Source: Thalassia testudinum
Lineage: Eukaryota; Streptophyta; Magnoliopsida; Alismatales; Hydrocharitaceae
Length of the DNA stretch: 64,000 nucleotides
Reading direction: 5' to 3'
Assembly (NCBI GenBank): GCA_037157565.1
Contig: JAZHRO010000022.1
Coordinates: 100,746,001-100,810,000 of the forward strand
A program made the position numbers and the translations under genes. The notes under the pieces are model-generated. The model was not told where the DNA came from. It did no database searches and saw nothing but the letters and a program-made list of their open reading frames with translations. Position 1 is the stretch's first letter. Each line of letters opens with the position of its first letter. Shown piece by piece: positions 21,609-34,334 of this stretch.

Positions 21609-24257
21609 GTAAGTAGAAGTGTACTTGTTACAAGGTTTCTCTGATCTAGCCATCAGGCGTCCCTTTATTAGTTATTACAATGTTAGACGTTTGATCATAG
21701 TGTTAGACGATTGAAACTGTAATTAGTACGACTCTTTAGGAAAATTCCTCTCTAGTAGCTGTCTGATTTTATCATCAGATGTCTAATCACACAAAATCAT
21801 GTGTCACCTGATGTTGTTTGTGCACATTATGAACCTGCACTTAGCATTCTTCAATTCCCAACCTCAATGAGACTTATGGGAAGTCCTTTCAACACCTTCG
21901 GGCTCCTGTTTTGGTTCCAAACACTACTAGAATCCCTTTAAACTTCAAAAATAAAATTTCAAATTGAATTCCTATGGTATGCAATTGGATTTTGGTTTAG
22001 GGAGAACACCTTTCTTCCCATCACCAAACCCTTCAAAATTAGAGGAAAACCGTGTTCTTCCTTTGCATTTCAGTTGAAATGCATGGCTATGCATTCGCGA
22101 AAGAAATGTATACACACCACACCTTGAATTGTTGATGTTGCTACACCTATTGATGCTCCTCCCCCTTCTCCAAATTGCAACACCCTTGTCATAGTAACCC
22201 GTAGTAACCCAAACTTGCAGCATACACAACCAATTCGAACGAGACCCCCAAATCAACTTATTGTTTGATTCTAAGGGTGAAATGAGGGTTTAATTGTTCA
22301 AATCGTCCCTTAAACCTGACATGTAGGGTGATACCTTCACCTTTCCTCCAACCCATCAATAAGGGAAAGGTCTTACCTTGATGTTGAGGCCCAAGGAAGA
22401 ACCACTTTGTGTCTCTGTTCTTCCCCAACTCCTAAGTCTTATCTTCTTCTCCTCTTCAATCTCTCCTCTTCCTCCAAGGGAAGCAGCTGCTGCAACTCCC
22501 TCACTCCTCTCGTAGGTACTAGGAAGGGAAGAGGGAGAAGACAGGAGAGAGGAAGAGGGCACACTGGGATCAATAGATGAATAGGTGTGGAACATACTTA
22601 TCTACCCCCATTGATTTCTTTAATTGATAGGAAATTTTCTAGGTGGCTCTCTAAGACTTTCTTCCTTGATTTGATTTTATCAATAGTCTTCCCTCCGATG
22701 TCCCTCCAATTAGCTCAACTACCAACCAAGCCTAATTGGGAACACTACCTAACTAGAATTTCATGACTTGGACCCTAGATCTTATAGTTGGGTAATTAAT
22801 TTTTAAAGTTGCAATTTAGATGAATAATTTACACTAGTATCCTAATGGCTTAATTGGGTACCCAGGACCAATTTAGAAAGGTTAATTGCCTAATTAGGTC
22901 AATTAATTATAAATATGTTTGTAGGATCTCACAAAATTAAAATTAGGGTATAATAATTTGAACCAGAACAAATATAATCATTAATGTGGATTTCAACTAA
23001 ATCAAACATCTAAAATTATGGTAAGATGCCTGGAGATACAAATTAGGCTTTTTAAATAATAGATAGGTATTTGAAACACAAAGAGACGAAATCCTAATTT
23101 TAAATTTAGACCTTTGAAAAGATAATTTAATATTTAAAAATTTACTGTCAAAGAAGTCTAACGTTAGGATTAGAAATGACATCTAAAAATTATCACAAGG
23201 TATCTCAGGTGAATTAATTAGACATTTAAGAAATAGATGGATGTCTACACGTGATCTTAGAACCAAAGATGAGTTATTTTAATTGAGATTGAGTTGAAAA
23301 GTGGATTTAGGGTCATCTAATCAATGGATAGAAACATCTAAAATAAGAAAATAAGACATGTGGCTAAAATCTTGGATGTTTGAAAATCCCAAGGTAGTAC
23401 TTAAGAAAGTTACTAACTTTTAATAAATTAAATTTAGAAACATTTAAAATGTAGATAAGATGTCTTAAATAAGTCATCCAAACATTTGAATAGAGATGTT
23501 AGATGCCTCATAATTTTCAAAAGTAAAGTAAAACGAATAAGGATTAAATTTTAAAGACTTTATTGAATGGTGTGATTTTAAAAATTGAATTTTGGTAATT
23601 CAAGGTATCTTAAGATAGTTGAAATAAAGATTTAAATATGTTAGATTTTGTGATAGTTCAAATAAAAAGCAGAATATTAGAAAAGGAAAATAATTAAAAT
23701 TTTGGCTCATGTTAGAGAAGTAGGTGTATGGAACAAATATGAGACGTATAAGTTGATTTTTTAAATATTTAAAATGATGAATGAAATCAGTAAGTTATAA
23801 GATATGTCTTATGAGTTTCAAAGAGGTAATTAAGATTCTTTTTATATTCTACAAAATAAAATAATCAACAAAAAAAACTTAAGACAATTTTCTCGAGACT
23901 CTTCATATTTCTTTTTTATTTTTCTTTTATTCATAAGTTTTTACATTTACTTTGCTCTTATTATTTTAACAATCCGACATTATTAAAAGTTAATTATTTA
24001 AGTTATGTTAACAACAAAAATAAGAATTGTTGAGTATATAAACAAAATTTTTATAATGTCAAATTTTCAATTTTATACCCTTAAATTAAAATATATTATA
24101 TAATAGTCACCATGTGTTACATTTTTACATAATTTTAAGATAAATCAAAAGCTATATACATTCGTATATTATTTCTATTCTATCGATAGATTCCGATTTT
24201 TTTTCTTATTCTTATCAAAGTTACATTTAAAATATCATCACACAACCTTCAAGCGTT
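21609..24257. other. AT-rich intergenic DNA, no gene seen
   Basis: 21609-21830 contains several AGACGTTTGA/CAGATGTCTAA-like motifs reminiscent of a Sirevirus LTR. From 21830 to 24257 I recognise no domain, RNA gene or complete transposon. The last 1.5 kb is very AT-rich. Confidence 0.5.
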
Positions 24258-24754
24258 ACAATAAAGATTTAAAATAGCCTTCAATTAAAAAGGACTTTAA
24301 AAGGGATAGCAATAGAAATAAGAAAGAATTTAAGTGGGTAAATGAGCTTGCCCAATCCTGCCTTCCCAAATCCTTTCTCGTGCAACTCCTTCCCTTCCTC
24401 TCGTCTGTCCTGCCACTGAGATCCCCCACATTCCAAAATACCCATAACACCCCTACCTCTGCCCACACCGATCCGCTTCTCCTCCAGCGGAGTACCGGTC
24501 TACCGGAGTGGGAGAGAGAGGAAGATCCCACGCCGTTTAGCAGCTCCCGCGCACCTTACCACCCCCAACAGCTCGGCTTCATCTCGCATTAGGGTTTCCC
24601 CGAGAACCCTAGAAACCCCGCCTGTCCCCTCGGATTTCGAGTTTCCAGCGGTTGCTGCCCTGCGATTGTGGAGTTGCGACTCCAACTAGGGTTCTCGTCG
24701 TGTTCCAGGGTTCACTTCTCGCATCAAGATCCGTTCTTTGTGGTGGCCTCGACC
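24258..24754 (+). promoter_or_regulatory. TSL: TSL promoter-proximal region and 5' leader
   Basis: Base composition switches from AT-rich to GC-rich over this stretch. I see no convincing TATA box. No in-frame ATG precedes the chosen start: the upstream frame can be extended only to a GTG at 24668. The ATG at 24755 has A at -3. The transcription start cannot be placed from sequence alone. Confidence 0.5.
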
Positions 24755-24973
24755 ATGTCGGACGAGTTGCTAATGCACATCTCCTCGAATTCGAACCCCA
24801 CGGACCCCTCGCTCCCGACCAAGCTCGCGAAGCTGGAGGCGCGGATGGCGGGGAAGGGCTCGGCGTCGGCGAGCTCGCACTCGCAGCCCCCGCGGCAGCC
24901 CGTGCCCCCCGTGAAGCTCGTCGCCGCGGAGGAGTTGATGGATCACTCGTCCTCGAGCGATTCGGACGAAGAT
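24755..24973 (+). CDS. TSL: TSL exon 1: N-terminus of a TOUSLED-like Ser/Thr kinase
   Basis: This encodes 73 residues starting MSDELLMHISSNSNPTDPSL and continuing LPTKLAKLEARMAGK, a wording characteristic of plant TOUSLED N-termini, then a Ser/Pro-rich stretch ending HSSSSDSDED. The exon is strongly GC-rich, unlike the later exons, as is common at the 5' ends of monocot genes. It ends in phase 0 before a GTGCGT donor at 24974. TOUSLED-like kinases are nuclear kinases that phosphorylate the histone chaperone ASF1, and in Arabidopsis loss of TSL disturbs leaf and flower development. That function is family knowledge; the catalytic domain is not in this window. The next exon is 15.9 kb away. Confidence 0.88.
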
Positions 24974-27900
24974 GTGCGTGTTTCGTTCTCCGCATGTTAT
25001 TTCGGTTGACTGATTGGCTGCTTATGTTGCTAATTCATGTTGCATCAGTGTTAGACAATGCTTGGAAATGGGTGGCTGTTTAAGCAGTAGACTAGAGTGT
25101 ACATGGATGTTTGATCCAAGCCACGTCAGTGCCTGATCAATGTGGATCGCGAATTGATTGGCGTTAGTGGATCCCATCCTTACACAACTTTATCCCATTT
25201 TAGAGGAATGAACTAATTGCTATTTCTCTTTATGAAAACTGCAATAGAAGTCTTCCGCTAATTGAAAAGCTGCCGTATGCATTATGCAGTTCACACATCA
25301 AGAGCTTTCATATGATGTGCAACAGAAAACGAGTAAATCCGTTGCAGATTCAATCAAGGGACTAACATATACTGAAGGAATGGATTACTTGATTGTATTT
25401 ACCGTGACAAAGTAAGAAGTAAAGCTGTGAATATAAGATGTATATTCGAGTAGGAAAGGAAAGTATGTAACTTTCAGAGATGATATTTTGAACTTTATCT
25501 GTGTATGTATTTCTGCTTGATTTGGATTGTATTGTATTGATCCATGTTCGAGTTAAATCGTATACTTTACAACTGATTGCTAAAATCATTACCTACTTAT
25601 ATCATGGAGGGCGCTCCAGATCCAATACACTAGCATTCAATGGGATTGCATTGTGGATGTATCCTATCTATTTTTTTAGCTGTGTCAAAAATAATGCCAG
25701 ATCATACATGTGTATGGCTTTTCTTGCTACTTAGTTAATAGATCACAAGTAATTCATCATTATTTCCTTTTCCATGCTGTAAAGATTTTCTTTACTCGAG
25801 AAGTGGGATTGTGTTCAAGATTGAGAACTAGTCCCATTAGGCAAGGAACACATTTCTATTACCCCTCAAGGATAAGGACTTGTCAAATTAAAAGAAATGG
25901 AATGAAATATCCCTTGCTAGGCTTCATATTAGCCCTAGTATACCACTATGTGAAGCACTGATGTAGCTTCATAGACTCGCAGTAAGATAAAGAAGGAAGA
26001 TGGGCCCTTATCCTCAATGATGAGTGCATATACTACAAACAATGCAGTTGGAGAAAAGCAAGAATAATGGCAGTGCAGGTGGGAACTACAATTGAGGTTT
26101 AGGATGAGATTCAACTAGTCCTTGGATAGTAAAATTGCTTCTTTCATCCTTAAGTCCATGTAAGAGCTAGTGAATCTATTGAAAATGGAATTCCCGTCTT
26201 TACCTATCACTTTATTCACGAGTCATCTCATGTAGTATCCCTTCCGGAGGGATGACCTTGCTAGTATTAGTGCCTGTAAAAACAATTGTAGGCTAGCAAA
26301 TGAGTCAGAGAGAAAGCAACCATTTTCATTTTCGGGTAATCAGTGAAATGTAATCAATAAGCTCTTTCTCGATTTCAAGCATTTCCCTAGGTGTGCTATG
26401 CTTTTCTTCATCAACAGCAATTAGAAAGGTAGTCCCATTGCAATCCTTTTTTTCTCCTCTCTTCATAGGGAGAATGCAATAGGCTTGAAAAGAATTGCGT
26501 TCAGTCTAAGCCTAGTATTGATTAAGCAGATGAAATTTGGTGCAATAGCGAGCAAGGAAGGTCTCTTCTTTCAGTTTATTTATGTATTTAAAAGGTTAGT
26601 GTTTTCGTAGAGTCTTTGCCCTTGGATACCTTTCAAAAAAGAAGAAAAAGTAGGACACACATAGGTCCTATGAACCTTGGTTCCTCAAGGCTAGGGGCCA
26701 GGAATGCTCTCGTGCTTGGCATGTCGAAGCAAAAAATGGGTAATATCACAATCATAGTGCCGGCTAATATCATGGGTTGGAGATTGGAGAACACAAATCA
26801 CTGTCATGAGCATCAACCATAATTTAAATCACCGTCTCTTAGGTTTAGGTTAAGAGTTGACTAATCCTTGGATGGTGGGATTGCTTCGTTTTGCCTTTTC
26901 TGTTCTCGAGTCTGTGTAAGCTAGTGAAGCTATTATGAATATAGTTTTAGTCTGTTCTCGAGTCTGTGTAAGCTAGTGAAGCTATTATGAATATAGTTTT
27001 AGTTTTTGCTTTGTTTGTGAGTCACCTTGAGAATCATGCATAAAAGACGGACTTCTCTTCCAACTTAGTTAGTAATTGTGCATTATCTCCCTTTTTTGTC
27101 CTTTGTCTCTTCTTGCTTTTTCTTTATCAAAAAGCTTTAGTAAGGGGTGAAGTGAACTCATTTATCTATCCATTGGATGTTCCTCAAGAATGTCTAACCT
27201 CTAAGGGCTACTCTAGTGGAGGACTTGAGAGCAAGAAAGCCAAGGGAGATTGAAACACGCTCATTTTGAAAATGGGTTGGGATTACTAATAAGCTTCTGG
27301 CTATCTTTATAGTTTGAAACTATGTGATGATCGAGGTGTTTGTCTTTGTTATCTGGGTTTTGTTCATGCATCTACACAAAATACAAGATCTCTTGATAAA
27401 ATAGAGAATAAAAGAGAAAAAATTGGAAAATTCACTTCTCTTAATTGAGAAAGGTAGGAAGGAAAAGTCTCGAACACAATGAGTACAATTCTTATCACCT
27501 ACTTACGTAGTGCTTTGTCCTCTCTTCCAAAGGCCTAAGCAATGATTCCCATATTGTCCTCTCTTGAATTAGAGTGTTAACCCAAATTGCTTGCTTAAGA
27601 TAGTTTCATTAATCACCAACTAGAGCAAGAAAATGGTTCCAAAAGGAATGATTTGGAGCTTTTCATTACCTTGCATGGGAGTAGGACCTTCGAACTTGCT
27701 TTTGAACTATAACAATGAATATATTGGATCAAATGCTTCTACCTTATGAAAACACTCATTTGCAATCTTGTGCACATGGGTTATGATGGTATTTCATTAT
27801 TCTTCTCAATATTAACCACATTTCCACTCCCTATTTGAAAGAGCTATCCATACCTTTGATCCCTGTGATCAAGTTTGGCCATCCACCTAGGAAAACTTTT

Positions 27901-28329
27901 AGGAAGAGGAAGGGAAGAACATGAATTTGGGAAAGTTCAAGATTAAAGCTTGAGTAGGAAGAAGAGAGATCAAGGAAAGGGGGAGGAGTTTTTTCCCAAT
28001 GTAAGCCCTTTTTATTAACTGTTCTTAGACCTATATTTTTCATTTCAATTTTGGCAATATTGTGGTAAAATGGTGGTCTTGGGCTTGAAATTGTGGGGAG
28101 ATGGGAAGAATGATGATGAGGGAGTGTGAAGGGGCATGGCTTCTTGAGCACGTGGAATGCAGGAAGGTTTCTCCACATCCTAAAGTAAGGAGGTTGCTTG
28201 GAGAAATGTTTGGTACTATTGGATGTAGAGGTTGCAGGTGCTTTGCATGGGAATGCAGGGATTTCATGAAGGGTGTGTGTTGTGGGTGGCACAACCATGG
28301 GAAGGATGCTTACAAGTTGAGATTGTAGG
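24974..28329 (+). other. TSL intron 1, proximal part
   Basis: No domain or complete transposon is recognised. Two diverged copies of a segment containing CTTGGATxGTxxxATTGCTTC occur at about 26110-26200 and 26855-26940. The second is followed by an exact tandem duplication (26899-27002). Confidence 0.55.
26899..27002 (+). repeat. exact 52-bp tandem duplication in intron 1
   Basis: The unit beginning TCTGTTCTCGAGTCTG occurs at 26899-26950 and again at 26951-27002 without visible difference, suggesting a recent event. Confidence 0.9.
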
Positions 28330-30067
28330 GAGGTGGGAATGCTACGAGGGGCCTACGCAAAACTTCAAGGAGGCCATTGCTATCAACATTGTTGAGGTGG
28401 AAATCTCGTGGTCACATGTAGTTAAGGAAAATACAAGGATACTTGAGTCTTGCTTGGTGGCGGGTACTTCGGTCAGCATGCTGTCCCCAAGAAGATTAAT
28501 GAGGTATTGAAAAACTTTATGGGTAGGGTTGTGAAGGTGAGTGCCATGCAGTTTCATGGGTGGAAGTTTCGCTTTAGTTTGAGAATAGAGGATTCGCTCC
28601 ATTGGAGTTTAAGTTATTCATCTGCAAGGGGGCATCTTGTGGCTATGGTGATGGTCACCTTACAATGGAGCATTATCGAAGGTGGTACCACAAAGGCCAC
28701 TGGTCCTTTTGGCATTGTTGGATGTTCGTCTCAGGTTATGCTACATGGAAGTTATTCAATCGTTGGTTGCTCCTTTTCGATGCTTACGATAATGCGATGA
28801 CATCTGTCTCGATGACGTTGACATATCCAAAGTGATGTCGTAGGTGGAGGTTTGTCCATGTGATAAGGTACTAGGGAAGGTGACTCTCCCATGCAATGGT
28901 CTTACATTAGTAGTGTTGATTGTGTGGAGCGAGAGGGAGGGTCAGGCATTATCTTTTGCCTTGGTGGTTGTAGGAGGTTGTGGGCGAGGCTTTGGTAGTG
29001 AAAATCATGTCTTGAAAGTAGAGAAACAGGTGTGATGACAAAGGCTCGGTGGCAAGGAGCTCTTCGACATTTGGGAGGTAGCCATGGAAAAGATGAAGAG
29101 CCATTTGGAGAAAGAATTCAAAAGCCTGACCATTTTGCTTTTGATGTGGAGATGTGATGTGTTTGGCAAGTATTGTAGTTGACTTTTGAGGACTTAATTA
29201 TTAGTAGTGGGGAGGGCTTTCTTGATTATTCCCATGCTGCAAACATGGGAGATGAGAATTTCTCAATTAGTGGGCCCCTATAGTTCAGTCGTGTAATGCA
29301 TGTGACTTTTCTACCTTAATATTTTGAATCCCTTAAAAGACTCGAATTTAGAGTTTTTTCTTTCTTCAGATCTAAGGGCTCCTTTTTTGGGTCCGTCCAA
29401 TATCGTCCAGCAAAGGTTGGGTCTTGCTGTGGGGCTTCCAATCTCGAACCAAGGATTGACTAAGGTGGTGCTGATGATTCACGACAACGGTAAAGCTGTT
29501 GGGATGGGGTAGCTTCTCAGCATCCTCTTGTCCAGGAGATGATGGTTGTAGAGGAGGATGGCGAGTGCATGTGCAAAAGTAGTAGGAGTGGCCATGGTCT
29601 TGATCACTCAATGATGGTGATGGAGGTTGTTTGTGGGGTAAAGACTTAGGAGGTCACAATAACATCTAAAGAGGGCTAGAAGCACTCCACATTAGACAAT
29701 TGGGTGAATGGTGGAACAACAATGTCGAGTGATGGGTAGGAAAAAAGGTGGAGTATGAGATGAAGAGCTAGAGGTGAAATGCAAGGCTGTGAAGGCCATG
29801 GGGACCTTTAGGGGTTAGGTAACTAAATGAATATTATTTTTTGAAATGTATGGGGTCTCAAGGACCACCATTAGAGGGCCTGAGTTGATGCTTGAAGGAA
29901 TGTAAGGCAGATGCCATTTTGCTTCAAGAAATGAAGTTGCAAATTTGTAACCAAAAAGCTCGGCAATATGACACATTGCCAAATGCTTGATCATTTTCGT
30001 GTAATTAAGGTACAAGGCAGATTGAGAGGGGTACTCTTGTCTTAGGGTAGTATGTGTTATGATTTGG

Positions 30068-30616
30068 TGCAATGCCCTAAAGATAACCTCACATAGTAAA
30101 CTCATGAAAGTGAGTAGTGGGATATAATGATTGAGAATTACTACTTGATAACTTGGGCTTAAGTATTTTGGGTGGTTGTTTAGGTTCCTTGGGCCCATAC
30201 CCAACAAGTTATCAAGGATAATTTTTCGCAATTAGGCTCGAGTTCAGGTCTGGGTTGTTATAAATGATATTAGAGCTAAACTCCCTCTAGTAGGAGGAAA
30301 GGGCTACCATTGGGATGGCCAAAAAGTGCATTATGAGGTGGAGTCGCCACTACCACTGGGAGTACATTGATTGATTGAATCCTGATGAGGATATCGGGAT
30401 TTCAAGTGAGGGAGGTTATAACATCCCAAAGATAGTCCCACGTAGTAAACTCATGAAAGTCAGTAGTGGGATGTAATAATTGAGAATTACTACTTGATAA
30501 CTTAAGCTTAAGTATTTTAGGTGGTTGCTTGGGTTCCTTGGGCTGATACCCAACAAGTTATCAAGGATAGTTTTTTTTTTTTAAATTAGACTGGGGTTCA
30601 GGTTTGAGTCATGACA
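30068..30616 (+). mobile_element. TRIM-like mini LTR element, copy 1
   Basis: Two direct repeats of about 195-200 bp (30068-30262 and 30417-30616), sharing AGTAAACTCATGAAAG and ATACCCAACAAGTTATCAAG blocks, flank about 150 bp without coding capacity. After the first repeat, AATGATATTAGAGC is a degenerate form of the TGGTATCAGAGC initiator-Met tRNA primer site. Before the second, GTGAGGGAGG is a polypurine tract. This is the layout of a terminal-repeat retrotransposon in miniature. Confidence 0.72.
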
Positions 30617-30621
30617 AATGT

Positions 30622-31142
30622 TGTAACACCTCCAAAAATAGTCCAATATAGTAAACTTATGAAAGTGAGCAGTGAGATATAATGATTGAGAATTACTACT
30701 TGTCAACTTGAGCTTAAGCATTTTGGGTGGCTGTTTAGGTTCCATGGGGTCTATACCCAACAAGTTGTTAAGGGTAGTTTTTTTCAATTAGACTTGGCAT
30801 TAGGTTCGGGTCATTACAAATGGTATCAGAGCCAAACTCTCTCTAGTAAGAGGACAGGATTATTCTTGGGGTGGCCAAAGAGTACATCATGAGGTGGAGT
30901 ATATTGATTGATTGATTGATTGAACCTTGATGAGGACGTTGGGATTTCAAGTGGGGGAGGTTGTATCACCTTAAAAAATAGTCCTACATAGTAAACTCAC
31001 GAAAGTGAGTAGTGAGAATTACTACTTGACAACCTGGGTTTAAGCATTTTGGGTGGTTGTTTGGGTTTATGGGGCTTATACCCAATAAATTGTTAAGGAT
31101 AGTTTTTCTCAATTAGACTTGGTGTAAGCTTGAGTCGTTACA
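30622..31142 (+). mobile_element. TRIM-like mini LTR element, copy 2
   Basis: Repeats 30622-30818 (TGTAACACC...CATTACA) and 30962-31142 flank an internal part with an intact primer site TGGTATCAGAGCC at 30821-30833 and a polypurine tract GTGGGGGAGG ending at 30960. It starts 5 bp after copy 1 (spacer AATGT) in the same orientation. The pair interrupts the endonuclease region of LINE remnant A. Confidence 0.78.
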
Positions 31143-33373
31143 GGTGGAGTCATATTTGATTGGGCATCACTTTATTATAGTAATTTGGGATGCAAGCAAG
31201 ATGGGTTTAGATTTGACTAGGCTTGTGTTTATGGTCCGTATAATGTTCTCTATGGCATATTATGGGAAGATAGTTGGGCAACTATTTAGCTCTTTGATGG
31301 GTTACCATTTTTTATTGGTGGAGATTTCAATGTAACCTTGTGGGTTGATGACTGTCCCAATGTTAGTGGAAGTTGTGATGTTAGATCTACAATATTTTTG
31401 GAGATTGTGTTAGCTTGTTAGAGTTAAACATGTAGGGCCTCAACCCTCCAAATTGCATCTATACTTGGAGGAGTATGGCAATACACACCTGTATGGAATT
31501 CTCAAAATTGTTTCCCTTATGCACAATGTAGGGTGGCCTTCACCCTTTCTTGGATCACATGCCACTATTTTTCTATTCCTACGAGGACTCATGGCCTTCT
31601 TCATACTTTAAATTTGAGTGTGCAAGGTTGCTTAACGAGGGTTTAGGGATATGGTGTTGGTAGTAGGCACCTTCCTATGGGTTGGCGACATGTACTATGG
31701 CTAGGAGATTGAGGGAGTTAATAATCAAGATCACACATTATAGCTTATAGAAGGAAAGTTAAGGATGAATGAATATAAAGGAAGATGCCTGCTGTGGAGA
31801 AGAGTGCTAACCTCGATAACATTGAGGATGAGAAGCTTCTCACTAAAGTAGAGATACGTTAGATGAGGTCTGTGCAACATATCCTGGTGGAGGAGGATAA
31901 AAAAGAAGTGGATTGTGCAATGTTCTTGGTAGCTTTGGTTGATGGAGGGTGATGCCAATAGATGATTCTTTCACGTGCTGACTAATGGAAGGTGAACGAT
32001 TTTGATTGAGAGGACTTAGGTTGGTTGTACGAATACTCTGGGAGAGAAGATATTGGTAGATCGATAGTGGTTCACTTCAAGGCTTTTACTAGGTGAGCTT
32101 TTAGAAGCAGTTTGAGGTGGTTTGGAGAGGGGCTCCTGTCATTTTTTTTGAGTAGGAAGATTTTTTTTCTTTTTTGATTTGTCCTTTTATTGAGATAGAA
32201 TTGAAAGAGGCCATTTCTGGTTTGGATGTATAAGGGGCTCATGAATTTTATGGCTTTTTTGTGTTGTTTTTTTTTTTTTTAAGAATTTTGTTCTATTGTT
32301 GGTTGAGATATGGTGCAAATGTTTGAGCGTAGGAATGAAAACATCGAGTTCAAAAATTGAATAGCTCTCTTATTTTCTTGTTGGCCAAGAAGGATGTTAT
32401 GAAAGAATTGAGGATTATCAGCTTGTCTCTGTCTAATGTTGTGTATCTCATTGTCACGAAGGTGGTGGCGAATCAACTATGGAAAGTTATTTGTGATCTC
32501 ATTAGCCCGTTGCAAATGACTTTCATTAAGGGATAACATCTTATCGATAGCTTTGCAATCGCCATATTGGAAGATGATGGGGGCAAGTGATTTCTTGTGG
32601 AAAGGAGATTTTGCCAAGGCATATGACTCATTGTGTTGGGCCTTCATTTGGGCTTCCCCTTGTTGAAGAGGTTTTCCTAACATTTGTATAGCATGGATGA
32701 AGAGATGTGTCGAGACTTTTTCTTTGTAGTCCTGGTTAACATTAGGTACGAGGCCCCTGTTGGAGAGGCAGTTCTTCAACAACGCCTCTTTATAGACAAG
32801 TCTTCTTTATAGAAGGTGATGGCAACTTTTTCTTTATAGATGAGTCTCTTTCTAGTAAGCACTTAGAGTTGGAGAGGAAGTGGCCCTTGTTGTTGGTGCT
32901 AAGGCCTCTTTTGGCGGGTTTGTGGAGGTCCTAAATGGTTAAAATCTTGACCTGGAACGTGTAGGGTCTCTATGATTCGACTTGAAGGACCTCTCCGAGG
33001 CGGTATCTCTTAGAGTGGGGGGTTGATATTATGGTATTGCAAGAGATGAAGCTTGAATCTTTCGATAAGAGAATTAAGAGGGAGATTGGTGGGGGTTTGT
33101 TTGATAGCTTCTTGACTTTTGCCTCGTCTAGTAGATTAGGGGGAATAGTAGTTATATGGAAGTCTTCCTCTCTCAGCCTACTTGACTCATTGTTTGGGAG
33201 TTGGATTGTCAATGCTATGTTTAGAAGAAATGCAGATGGGGTGTCCTTTGTGGTTTCTTCCATCTATGGTCCTTGTGAAAATTTGGCTAGAGATGGGTTG
33301 TGGGCAGACTTGTGACACGTGGCTGTCTTTGTTGATGGAAGATCTTGGCTGCTTGGTGGGAACTTTAATGAGC

Positions 33374-34334
33374 TAGATCTACCATCACTTCAAAAAATAC
33401 ATCTCACAAGGCTAGTTTCATTAACTATAAGTTTAATGAAGAAAGTAGGATCAACAGTCATCTTTTCTAAAAAAGATCTAACAACTACTACCGTACACAC
33501 TTGGCCAATATTATTTTTGCCTTTTGTTTTTAATCAAGTCCCTAAAAAATTGACTTGTGACATTTTTTTCGCCCATCTCAATTACTAAAACAACAATTTA
33601 ATGGATGTGATGTGCGATTCGCAAGGTGATAATGGAGTGTTGTTGCGCGCGAAAACACGATTGTTTACAAAATTATAAAACTCTCAAAACAAATAAAAAT
33701 AAGTATAGTGGGAGTTTGAGTTATCCTGAGTGAGGGAAAATTATTTAAATCGTTAATTACTGATCAAAATTAGTTTTTTTGGATTTTTGGGAAACTTTTC
33801 ATTTTTTTTTGGATTTTTGGGAAACTTTTCATTTTTTTGGATTTTTTTTTCAAGAAAACTAAAGGCTAGACCTAAAAACTAAGGGCAAATTGCAAAATAA
33901 GGGTTAAAGTACAAACAACAACAACAACAACAACAACAACCAAGCCTTTTCCCACACTAAGTGGGGTCGGCTATATGGATTCTTTGCCTCCACACAGATC
34001 GATTTTCAGCCATTTTAGGACTTAAATTAAAGTAATTGAGGTCATACTGAATAGTTTCCTTCCAACACTTGTTTGGTCTTCCTCGCCCCCTCTTAGCGGG
34101 TTCAGCCTCCAACTTCTCACATCTCCTAACTGGAGCATCTAGTGACCTTCTTTGTAAATGTCCAAACCATCTTAGACGGGTCTCTCTCATTTTATCCTCT
34201 ATTGGTGCTACCCTAGCGCTGTTTCTAATAAATTCATTAGGGTTAAAGTACAAAAATACTAAGAAATAATTTCACTCAAATCTACAAATTCTAACAAAAT
34301 TTGGGAAGAAGGAAAACTACCTAACTTTGTCAAT
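33374..34334. mobile_element. unclassified insertion inside LINE B
   Basis: It interrupts the endonuclease frame and is flanked by TGAGC at 33369-33373 and 34335-34339, a candidate 5-bp duplication. It lacks clear TG...CA ends or coding capacity. It contains two tandem copies of a GGATTTTTGGGAAACTTTTC unit (about 33780-33832) and carries an RTE fragment at 33916-34238. Confidence 0.55.
33916..34238 (-). mobile_element. RTE-type LINE 3' fragment with 16-bp duplication
   Basis: On the minus strand the frame ending near 33957 reads [20 protein letters not shown] then [13 protein letters not shown] and [11 protein letters not shown], the C-terminal end of plant RTE ORFs. It is followed by GCCGACCCCACTTAGTG and a (TTG)n tail. 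AGGGTTAAAGTACAAA flanks it at 33900-33915 and 34239-34254, a perfect target duplication, so this is a 5'-truncated insertion. Confidence 0.88.

Larger units (their letters stand above)
28330..32935 (+). mobile_element. decayed L1-type LINE (remnant A) in intron 1
   Basis: 28350-28950 resembles the N-terminal DUF4283-like part of plant L1 ORF1 (PKKINEVLKNFMGRVVKVSA, FHGWKFRFSL), a tentative reading. An endonuclease start is seen at about 29828-29945 (MNII...NVWGLKDHH, then a piece matching LLQEMKL), continuing after the TRIM pair with FIGGDFNVTLW at about 31310-31345. RT pieces lie at about 32390-32690 (FAKAYDSLCW). Many stops. Its right boundary with the next LINE is not defined. Confidence 0.6.

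Noticed and set aside
24668..24754. Longer TSL N-terminus
   Set aside because: The upstream frame can start only at GTG; the ATG at 24755 has the known TOUSLED N-terminal wording directly after it.
24609..24995. Minus-strand 128-codon frame opposite TSL exon 1
   Set aside because: A shadow of the GC-rich exon, Arg/Ser/Pro-rich, without domain or neighbours.
28101..28328. Cys-rich frame considered as a small peptide gene
   Set aside because: No signal peptide or regular Cys spacing, and LINE-derived sequence follows; most likely part of decayed LINE DNA.
30821..30833. tRNA gene suggested by TGGTATCAGAGCC
   Set aside because: Only the 3'-tRNA-complementary primer site is there; no cloverleaf can be drawn around it. 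Same for 43617-43634.
30068..31142. Repeated blocks considered as CRISPR-like or satellite array
   Set aside because: Primer site, polypurine tract and about 197-bp repeats in LTR-internal-LTR order identify TRIM-like elements.
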